Of a stretch of DNA of 40,624 nt, positions 24,943 through 32,335 are shown in pieces (position 1 is the stretch's first letter; each line of letters opens with the position of its first letter). The position numbers and the translations under genes are program-made. The notes beneath the pieces are model-generated. The model made no database searches. It was not told the DNA's origin and saw only the letters and a program-made list of their open reading frames with translations. The DNA is from an uncultured Bacteroidales bacterium (GTDB lineage Bacteria; Bacteroidota; Bacteroidia; Bacteroidales; Muribaculaceae): positions 1-40,624 of the forward strand of contig CASEAQ010000020.1 of the NCBI GenBank assembly GCA_949285735.1, written 5' to 3'.

Positions 24943-27276
24943 TTATTTTACGAATTTCACACTGCGAACATTGCCGTCGGCATCGGTAGCCTTGACAATG
25001 TAAACACCGCTGCCCATGCCATCGAGGTTAATCTCGGCACTTGTCTCACCATTGAGCGTCGATGACTGAACCATGCGCCCGTCGAGGCTGTAAAGCGAAA
25101 CAGCCTGCACGCCACTGGTCGAAGCCACGCATACGGTGTTGCCATGTTTCCATACTGCCATGTTGTCGCCGTTGGCATCGCCTACTTCGTTGATGGCAGC
25201 CGCTTTTTCAAACTTGAACATCAACACATCTTTGGCAGGAACGGTAAATTCGAGTTTGCCGTCGGCTGTGATGTTGTAGGTATCGCCGCTCCACAGTTCC
25301 TTGACCGAGGTCACGTCGGTGGCTTCGAGTCCGAGGTCGCTCAATGGCATTTCGCCAGCCATCTCGCTGCCGCCATAGTTGATTGCTGCGAGGTAAAGCA
25401 CTGAGCCTGTGTCGAACATCATGTATTTTTCTCCTGCACCAGTCTGCGAGCTGTAGCCATATACGGGCCAAAATGTGCCACCGCAAGTGTGGGCTATTTC
25501 ATTGATTTCTGCATTGTTTATCACTTTCAAGGCTTGGTCGCGTATGGCTTGTGTGCCAGGCTTACGGCCACTGAGGCTAAAGTTGTCTCCAAGCAGCACG
25601 TAGCTGTTCATTATTTCTGATGTTAAGCGCACACGGTTTTCGCTCTCCGAGTAACCCTCAAACTGGGCATGGTCGCCGTCGTTGAAGTTATACAAGCGGT
25701 CGAGCCACCAGCCATATGCCATGCAGTTCAACACCATTTCACTATTGCTTATGTCGCCCCAAGCATCGCAGCTTATGCGGCGTGCATTGGCATACTGGGC
25801 AGGCAGAGTGGGTGCAATCGAGTAATCTATGAAAATATCGTCGCCACAGTAGTCGGCTATGTATTTCATGCCCTCGTTATAGGCCTGCATACCTGTGTGT
25901 ACGTCGGGGTTGTACCACTTGTCGGCTTCCACTATGCCATTGCACAAGAAGTCGAGTTTTACATATTTGTAACCCCACGACTTGAACTGGTCGATATTGT
26001 ATTTTGCCAATGCCTTTGTGCCAGGGTGTGTCGGGTCGAGAGCCCAACCGTTGTCGAGCCTTATAGGTCTGCCGTTATATGTAAGTATTATGTCCTTATA
26101 TGTATAATCCGAGCCGTTCACCTTGCCGCTACCCCACCGTGGGTCGTCATAAGGGATGCCGTCATAGCCGTTCCAATCGCTGAACGGGGTATTGTAGATG
26201 CCTGATTTGAATCCGCTTCTCACCGCCTGGCGTGTGATGTCCTTCAGTTCGCTGGGTTTAATGTTGTCGTTCCACCACGAATCGAGTACCACATACACTG
26301 CATCTTCGTTGTCGCGGAACTCAGTGGCTTCATTTTTGAAAAAGTCGATAACATCGAGCACACCTTCATAGTTGACATCGGTCTGCAATACTGCCCAGCT
26401 GTTCCATCCAAAGAATGAGTTGCCTGTGATATTCTTGCGTTCTGGCGTGACTGTGGCTACTGCGTCGGCATAAGTCTCCATGCCTCGTCGCCAATCATCG
26501 AAGTAACCCACAAGTATGCGCGATGATTTCAATTCCGTGCCAACGATGCTGCCGTGCTGCATTGCCACATTGGCACGCAGGTCGTCGGGAGTGACGCAGC
26601 CACAAGCGGTCTCAAGGCTGCGCAGGCCGTAGCCACGTGCGCCCTCGGCACGAATCACGAATTTCCACGTGTCGAAGTCAACCGAACCTATCACATAGCC
26701 ATTGCGCGATACACCGTCGTAGAGTGCCGTCACATAATACGACGACAGGTTGCCATTCACTTCGGGCGTTTTGTAGCGGGTGAAGTTGTCGTTGCTGAAA
26801 GGTACCGACAGCCAGCGGTTGGTGCCATCTTCGGGCAGTACCGATGTAGCAGTTTCGGTAGTAAGGGGCGATATATAATTGGTTTTTGTCTCTGTTTCTG
26901 ATTTAATTGTCACCTCGGTAAGAAAATACTCGGGGTGGTTGTCGTAGGCATAAAAAGCCTGTTCGATGTTGGCTCCGTCGGCCATTTCATAGAAGACGAT
27001 ATATTTAGTACCCTGCCCGAAAATGTCGTTGACGGTCTCTCCTGTCGAAAAAAACACGCTTGTGGCGCTGGTACTCTTTATCGTTACTCCATCGGCGTTT
27101 TTGTATTGCGCATAGCCTTGCTTGAGCAGCGTGGTTTCGCCGTGGGTTATATCCATAGCCTTGGTTTCGGGGTCGATGCTTACGGTCCACTGCCCGCATT
27201 CAAAGCTGTCGGCAGCATTCACAGCTGTGCTGGTAATGAAAGCCGCGCCAAGGCTTAACAGTAATTTCTTGTCCAT
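24943..27276 (-). CDS. Clan GH-D (GH27/GH36-like) glycoside hydrolase with T9SS sorting domain
   Basis: The 777-residue protein has a signal peptide ending at VNA. The N-terminal beta-sandwich (~25-290) is followed by a barrel beginning FFGWNSWAVLQ, with nucleophile Asp442 in YVKLDFLCNG and acid/base Asp504 in RRISCDAW, then a beta-domain. The last ~75 residues (VSLYSLDGRMVQSS ... GVYIVKATDADGNVRSVKFVK) form a type A C-terminal sorting domain of the type IX secretion system, so the enzyme should be released or attached outside the cell. The frame is open 28 codons further upstream, but that part comes from a repeat tract; ATG at 27276 begins the signal peptide. It follows SusD by 143 bases and would be the surface enzyme that starts glycan breakdown. 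Substrate is inferred to be alpha-galactoside. Confidence 0.82.
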   Translation of the reverse strand: MDKKLLLSLGAAFITSTAVNAADSFECGQWTVSIDPETKAMDITHGETTLLKQGYAQYKNADGVTIKSTSATSVFFSTGETVNDIFGQGTKYIVFYEMADGANIEQAFYAYDNHPEYFLTEVTIKSETETKTNYISPLTTETATSVLPEDGTNRWLSVPFSNDNFTRYKTPEVNGNLSSYYVTALYDGVSRNGYVIGSVDFDTWKFVIRAEGARGYGLRSLETACGCVTPDDLRANVAMQHGSIVGTELKSSRILVGYFDDWRRGMETYADAVATVTPERKNITGNSFFGWNSWAVLQTDVNYEGVLDVIDFFKNEATEFRDNEDAVYVVLDSWWNDNIKPSELKDITRQAVRSGFKSGIYNTPFSDWNGYDGIPYDDPRWGSGKVNGSDYTYKDIILTYNGRPIRLDNGWALDPTHPGTKALAKYNIDQFKSWGYKYVKLDFLCNGIVEADKWYNPDVHTGMQAYNEGMKYIADYCGDDIFIDYSIAPTLPAQYANARRISCDAWGDISNSEMVLNCMAYGWWLDRLYNFNDGDHAQFEGYSESENRVRLTSEIMNSYVLLGDNFSLSGRKPGTQAIRDQALKVINNAEINEIAHTCGGTFWPVYGYSSQTGAGEKYMMFDTGSVLYLAAINYGGSEMAGEMPLSDLGLEATDVTSVKELWSGDTYNITADGKLEFTVPAKDVLMFKFEKAAAINEVGDANGDNMAVWKHGNTVCVASTSGVQAVSLYSLDGRMVQSSTLNGETSAEINLDGMGSGVYIVKATDADGNVRSVKFVK

Positions 27277-27309
27277 TCTAAAAGATAAATGATAATTAGA
27301 GGTTAAAAG

Positions 27310-27419
27310 CAATTGACAGCTGACAATAGACAATTGACAATGGATTACCCTGATTGCCAACTATCGATTGCCAACTGTCAATGAATAGCAGTTAATTCTT
27401 AATTGTCAGCGACAATTAA
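27310..27419. repeat. AATTGACA-type intergenic repeat tract and hairpin
   Basis: The gap between SusD and the T9SS-tailed enzyme contains CAATTGACA twice (27310-27318, 27331-27339), GATTGCCAACT twice (27352-27362, 27366-27376) and other GACAAT/TGTCAA fragments. A 9-bp palindromic hairpin (TTAATTGTC at 27399-27407 with 27411-27419, loop AGC) touches the SusD stop codon. Such CAATTGACAATT tracts are known as dispersed intergenic repeats in many bacterial genomes, including Bacteroidales (from memory). It interrupts the otherwise tight spacing of the operon. Confidence 0.6.
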
Positions 27420-29105
27420 TTAGTATCCAGGGTTCTGATTGTTGGATTGCCCTTGCAAATCGGTGTTCTTGTTGATTTCATCGAGAGGTATAGGCCAGTA
27501 ACGGTAGTTGGAGTTGACTGTACCCACTCCGAAGTTAACAAAATTCTTGTTACGTTGCATGATTGGTATGCCATTGCGGTCATTGCCAGTCAAGAAGCCG
27601 GTGCGGATAAGGTCAAACTTGCGCCATCCTTCAAAATTAAGCTCGCGCATACGTTCGTCCATCATCTCGTGCATGAAAGCATTCTCGTCGGATATTGCCG
27701 ATGCCTGCAATGCTCCACGACGGCCCAAGGCACGAATCCTGGTAGCATTGAAGTAAGGCAGTGCTGCCGATACACCCTCGGTGCGGTACAAGCATTCAGC
27801 ATAGTTCAGGAAAATGTCGCCCAATCGAATGAACGGCACTGCGCGACCGCTTTGGTAAGTGTTCATGCCGATTTCCTCAACGTATGGGTCTTCAAACTTG
27901 GCAGTGTGAGGGTCAAGTTCGTCGCCAAAGCAGTAACCTATGAGCTGGGCAGTCCAGCCGTTGCGTGGGTCATTGAACTCGGCAGGGTTCATCTCGCTGT
28001 CATTCTCGTTTATGCCACGGAACGAAACGAAGCGACGTGCGTCACCTTTTTCCCATACGCCACCATCTTCCTTGAACTTCCAGCAATAGTCGCTCGGGAG
28101 CATGCCATCGAACCCAGCCCAAAAACACATTGCCTCGCCGGTGGTTGACATAATCGACACGGCACGGCTGCCCATTGACCACTGGATGCTGTTTTCATCG
28201 CCGTTGGCATGGCCGAAACGGAAAGCATATACCCATTCGCGTTCCACATTTGCTGTTCCCTCGGCGGCATCACCGTAGGCAGGAATAGTGGGATTGTCGA
28301 GATCCTTGGTGTTGCCGAAAATCTCATCGACAGTACCAGGCAACGTAGTGCCCACGCCCGACTCGTCGATTACTTGCTTGAATGCCTTGGCAGCCTTGGC
28401 ATAGTCGCGCCATGATGAGCCGTCTTCTCGAGTTACATCGGCATCGGCATACATATACAGCTTGCCAAGCATTGCCCAAGCCAGGCGAGTCGTGGCGTGG
28501 CTCTTGTCGGTCTGCTCCTCCATTGTTGGCAGGTACTCGATTGCACGCAACAAGTCGCTTTCCATGAGGGCATACACCTCGCTGCGTGGGTGGCGTGCAC
28601 CGTCGCTCACATTGAGGTAGTCAACGATAGGCACATCGCCAAAGAGCATTACGAGTTCAAAATAGTTCACGGCGCGGAGGAACGATGCATCGCCTACAAA
28701 CACTTGCGTGATGCTGTCGGCAGTTTCCACCGTCGGCTGCTTTTCTTGCAGCAATGTTGCCGCAGCAGCTATTACCGAGTAACGCTTGTTCCAGGCATTG
28801 AGCACCACGTTGTTGGATGTGGTGATGTCTTGGTATATGTCAAGTTGGCGTTTGTCAAGATTGTCGCGGTTCTGCACACCACCCTGTGCTGCCTCGTCGG
28901 TGCCAAGATAGATGTCGATTTGCTCCTTGTGAATGTCGCGCCATTGCTTGTAGAGTCCTTGAACGTAAGACTCCATGTTTTTCGTGTCGGAGAAAAGTTG
29001 CTCCTGCGACAGACTCGATTTCGGTTGTTGGTCGAGGAAGTCGGCACAAGAGTTCAGCGACATCAATCCCACGAGGGCAATTGCTCCATATTTTAAGATT
29101 TTCAT
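27420..29105 (-). CDS. SusD/RagB-like outer-membrane glycan-binding lipoprotein
   Basis: The 561-residue protein has a lipoprotein signal (GLMSLNSC, lipidated Cys20) followed by ADFLDQQPKSSLSQEQLF, the usual SusD start. The helical TPR-like N-terminal half and blocks such as RAVNYFELVMLFGDVPIV, FIRLGDIFLNYAE and the C-terminal YRYWPIPLDEINKN...QNPGY ending are all hallmarks of the family. SusD proteins cap the SusC barrel on the cell surface and bind the glycan. It starts 27 bases after the SusC stop, as partner genes usually do. Confidence 0.96.
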   Translation of the reverse strand: MKILKYGAIALVGLMSLNSCADFLDQQPKSSLSQEQLFSDTKNMESYVQGLYKQWRDIHKEQIDIYLGTDEAAQGGVQNRDNLDKRQLDIYQDITTSNNVVLNAWNKRYSVIAAAATLLQEKQPTVETADSITQVFVGDASFLRAVNYFELVMLFGDVPIVDYLNVSDGARHPRSEVYALMESDLLRAIEYLPTMEEQTDKSHATTRLAWAMLGKLYMYADADVTREDGSSWRDYAKAAKAFKQVIDESGVGTTLPGTVDEIFGNTKDLDNPTIPAYGDAAEGTANVEREWVYAFRFGHANGDENSIQWSMGSRAVSIMSTTGEAMCFWAGFDGMLPSDYCWKFKEDGGVWEKGDARRFVSFRGINENDSEMNPAEFNDPRNGWTAQLIGYCFGDELDPHTAKFEDPYVEEIGMNTYQSGRAVPFIRLGDIFLNYAECLYRTEGVSAALPYFNATRIRALGRRGALQASAISDENAFMHEMMDERMRELNFEGWRKFDLIRTGFLTGNDRNGIPIMQRNKNFVNFGVGTVNSNYRYWPIPLDEINKNTDLQGQSNNQNPGY

Positions 29106-29132
29106 AATCGTGTTCCTTTTTTAAGTTGTTTT

Positions 29133-32100
29133 TTAGAATGTGGCATTAACACCTATCACATACATCTTTGCCGACGGGTAGTCTTCACCGGTTTCGGGGT
29201 CGTAACCCTTATACGGGGTCCAAGTGAACAGGTTGTTGCAAGTTGCATACACGCGCAGGTTTTGGCACACGGGGCTTATCCACTTGGTAGGCAAGTTCCA
29301 GCTCAGTGTCAATGCCGACAGGCGCAAGTAAGAGGCATCGAGCAGTACCCAGTCGGTTTCGCCAATGTTGAAACGCTGAACATCGGCACCGCGGAATGCA
29401 CGTGGAACATCGGTATCGGTGTTGGTGGGAGTCCAGCGGTCGAGCGCGTCAACGTGCGAACAGTAATCCCAGCCACCAAGGTTCATGGTGCTTTCATACA
29501 TGCTTGAGTAGCGGCGAGCGCCATATGAGTAGCTGAACGTAGCCGACAGCGTGATGTCCTTCCAAGTGAGGTCGGTCGAGAATCCTCCGTAGAACTTCGG
29601 GTCTTTGCGACCTATGATATACATATCGTCTTCGTAAGTGATTTTGCCGTCACCGTTGCGGTCTTCGGGAAGAAGGTCGCCAGGGTGAACTTCCTTGCCG
29701 CCCACAAAGTGGTTGGTGTAACCGCCGTTGCCGTCGGGCAGGTTGCGCTCGTTCATATAGTTCAGGTATTCAATATCAGACATCTGTGCGATGCGTGCCT
29801 TGAAAGAGTGGTAGGTATTGACAGGTTCGCCCACGAAGAGGTTGCCTTCGCGCGAAGTGATTGAGTTTCCGCTCCATATCACTTGCAATCCGTCATAAAG
29901 TTCCTTAACCTTGTTTTTATCGTGCGAAATGTTGGCAGAGAAATTCCACGTCCAGTCGCCGCGTTGCAGCAATTTGGCATTGATTGAGAGTTCCACACCT
30001 TGGTTTTCAAGTTTTGCCACATTGGCGATGCGGTTGTTAAAACCGGTGGTTTGTGACAACGACATCTGCATGAGCAAGTCGCTGTTGATGGTGTAGAAGT
30101 AGTCGGCGCTGAACGACAGGCGGTCGTTCAAGATTGATGCGTCCACTCCCACGTTGAACTGGTTCTGCTTTTCCCAGGTGATGTCGGGGTTGCCTTGGCG
30201 GCCGTCGGAAACGAATGAGGTGTTGCCATTTGAGTAGCTCGGGTTGTAAATCGACAGGTAGGCATATTCGGGAATTGCCTGGTTGCCAACGAGACCCCAG
30301 CCCAAACGCAACTTCAACATTGAAAGCCAGTCAACATTGTTGAGGAATTTTTCCGACGACATGTTCCATGCAGCCGAGAACGACGGGAACACGCCCCATT
30401 GGTTGCCGCTGGCAAAGCGCGATGAACCGTCTTGGCGCAAGCTCACTGTGAACAGGTAGCGGTTGTCGTAGGTGTAGTTGACGCGTTGCACAAACGAAAC
30501 GGCTGTCTGCGTGATAAAGCTCGAAGAATAGTTGGCCTTGTCCTTGTTGGCTCCGGCGGCTATGTTATACCAGCCCATGATGTCGCTCGGGAAACCCGAT
30601 ACCGATATGTTGGTGGCATCGGTCATATCCTTGGTCAAGCTGGCGGTTGCCATTGCGAAAATACGATGTTTCTTGTTGAACACCTTCTCGTAGCTCACCG
30701 AGTTATCCCATTGCCAAGAGAATGCGCGTCCGCGCCATTGGGTAGCCTGGCCGTGGTCGTTGCGAGGACCTTCTGCCGAAGTCATCGGGCGGTAAGTGAA
30801 GTCGCTCTTGTTAAGGTAGTCGATAGAGAACGTGGTACGGATATTCAAGCCCTCGATGGGGTTGATGTTGATATAGTTTGACGACAATACGCGGTCGTGT
30901 GTCTGCTCGCGGCGTACATCCATCAGCTTGAGTGGGTTGCCACTTGAGTCGTGTCCGCCACGCCAGTACATGTAGTCACGGTCGTCAATGGTCTGCATTG
31001 GGTTGGCAGTGACACAACGAGTATATAGGTTGTCTTCCTGCGTGTTGGTGATGGCACGCGACAATGTGGTGTTGGTACCTATCTTCAACCAAGGCTTTAC
31101 TTCCTGTTCCACGTTGATTTTGCCCGAGAAGCGCTCATAATCTGAGTTGATTATTATACCCTGCTGGTTGGTGTAAGACACGCCAAGGTAGTAAGCAGTC
31201 TTGTCTGTACCACCCGAGAAGCTAAGCGAGTGGTTGTGCTGGATACCCGTGCGTGTGATGGGGCCCACCCAGTCGGAAGTTATGTCGTTCTGACCGTTGT
31301 AAAGTTCCTCTTCCGAGAAAGCGGTGTTGGCTCCACCCGATGCGAGGATGGTGTTGTTGATATAGTCTTGTATATCAGCGTCAGATGCATTTGGATTAGC
31401 TGTGAGGTATTGGTTGAGCCAAGCGTCATAGCGTAGGTTGAAGAGGTCGCGTGAACCGAGCATCTTCATGTTGCCTTCATCATAGGATTGGAAACCTACC
31501 CATCCATCGTATGTGACTTTGCCTTCACCCTTGCGGCCCTTCTTGGTGGTGACAAGGATAACGCCGTTGGCTGCACGGTAACCATAGATGGCTTTCGACG
31601 AGGCATCTTTCAATACTTCGATCGAGGCGATGTCATCGGGGTTGATGTTGTTCAAGCCTTCATCGACCACGATACCGTCGATTACATAGATGGGGTCTTG
31701 CCCATAGTTGATTGAGTTGGTACCACGTACCTTGATGGAAGGAGCATCGCCGGGGCGGGCAGAGCTGTTTACAAGCACACCAGCCACCTTGCCTTGCATC
31801 GATTGAGTAAAGCTCGACGAAGGTATCTCCTTCAATTGTTTCTCCGACAGGCTGCCGACGGCACCTGTAAGGTCGCTCTTCGTCATGCGCGTACCGAGCA
31901 CGATTACGTCGTCGAGCAATTCGCTCTCTGTTTCCATGGCAACATTGTAAGTGCCGCCTTTCACATTTTCGATTATGTGGTTCTTGTAGCCAAGGAATTG
32001 GAACTCAACCGAGGATCCATCCTTAACCTTCAAGTTGTACCGCCCTTCGAGGTCGGTAAGCACGGCATTGTTGGTTCCGCGTTCCATTACTGCAACGCCG

Positions 32101-32234
32101 GGCAACGGTTCGGAAGTGCTTCTATCGGTAACGATACCGCTCACGTTTACTTGAGCATAGGCAGCTGCCGAAAGCATCAAGCACGTCATTGCCATAAGCA
32201 CGGCGCGCATAGTTCTTGTTAATAAATTTCTCAT
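29133..32234 (-). CDS. SusC/RagA-like TonB-dependent outer-membrane transporter
   Basis: The 1033-residue protein has a signal peptide ending at AYA, an N-terminal carboxypeptidase-regulatory-like domain (VSGIVTDRSTSEPLPGVAV, ~22-105), a plug domain and a C-terminal 22-strand barrel ending in an aromatic residue (NATF). The SusC plug signature is present as IYVIDGIVVDEG and IEVLKDASSKAIYGYRAANG, a variant of the usual AAIYG.RGANG. An open frame extends 29 codons upstream but crosses a stem-loop; ATG at 32234 starts the signal peptide. It imports oligosaccharides across the outer membrane using TonB energy, with SusD as lid. It lies 101 bases after the FG-GAP gene. Confidence 0.96.
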   Translation of the reverse strand: MRNLLTRTMRAVLMAMTCLMLSAAAYAQVNVSGIVTDRSTSEPLPGVAVMERGTNNAVLTDLEGRYNLKVKDGSSVEFQFLGYKNHIIENVKGGTYNVAMETESELLDDVIVLGTRMTKSDLTGAVGSLSEKQLKEIPSSSFTQSMQGKVAGVLVNSSARPGDAPSIKVRGTNSINYGQDPIYVIDGIVVDEGLNNINPDDIASIEVLKDASSKAIYGYRAANGVILVTTKKGRKGEGKVTYDGWVGFQSYDEGNMKMLGSRDLFNLRYDAWLNQYLTANPNASDADIQDYINNTILASGGANTAFSEEELYNGQNDITSDWVGPITRTGIQHNHSLSFSGGTDKTAYYLGVSYTNQQGIIINSDYERFSGKINVEQEVKPWLKIGTNTTLSRAITNTQEDNLYTRCVTANPMQTIDDRDYMYWRGGHDSSGNPLKLMDVRREQTHDRVLSSNYININPIEGLNIRTTFSIDYLNKSDFTYRPMTSAEGPRNDHGQATQWRGRAFSWQWDNSVSYEKVFNKKHRIFAMATASLTKDMTDATNISVSGFPSDIMGWYNIAAGANKDKANYSSSFITQTAVSFVQRVNYTYDNRYLFTVSLRQDGSSRFASGNQWGVFPSFSAAWNMSSEKFLNNVDWLSMLKLRLGWGLVGNQAIPEYAYLSIYNPSYSNGNTSFVSDGRQGNPDITWEKQNQFNVGVDASILNDRLSFSADYFYTINSDLLMQMSLSQTTGFNNRIANVAKLENQGVELSINAKLLQRGDWTWNFSANISHDKNKVKELYDGLQVIWSGNSITSREGNLFVGEPVNTYHSFKARIAQMSDIEYLNYMNERNLPDGNGGYTNHFVGGKEVHPGDLLPEDRNGDGKITYEDDMYIIGRKDPKFYGGFSTDLTWKDITLSATFSYSYGARRYSSMYESTMNLGGWDYCSHVDALDRWTPTNTDTDVPRAFRGADVQRFNIGETDWVLLDASYLRLSALTLSWNLPTKWISPVCQNLRVYATCNNLFTWTPYKGYDPETGEDYPSAKMYVIGVNATF

Positions 32235-32254
32235 GTTTTCGGTTGTTATTTGAT

Positions 32255-32318
32255 TGGTAAAAGAAAAGAGCCGGCAACGCGAGTGCCGATGTGCGTGAGC
32301 AACAGTGTGTTGCCGGCT
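32255..32318 (-). terminator. Stem-loop (terminator/attenuator) between FG-GAP gene and SusC
   Basis: On the minus strand AGCCGGCAAC and GTTGCCGGCT (32309-32318 and 32269-32278) pair perfectly over 10 bp around a 30-base loop, followed by CTTTTCTTTTA. It begins 17 bases beyond the FG-GAP stop. I see no TAnnTTTG box between it and SusC, so SusC appears to depend on read-through. It may set the ratio of the first gene to the rest. Confidence 0.7.
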
Positions 32319-32335
32319 CAAATTTCGTCAAGGTT

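Noticed and set aside
27277-27360. N-terminal extension of the T9SS-tailed GH-D enzyme
   Set aside because: The 28 extra codons come from the CAATTGACA repeat tract and precede a proper signal peptide at 27276.
27310-27419. CRISPR array
   Set aside because: The repeats are short, imperfect and unevenly spaced, there are no spacers of constant length and no cas genes.
32235-32321. N-terminal extension of SusC
   Set aside because: It would be translated from the stem-loop and is followed by a normal Met-led signal peptide at 32234.
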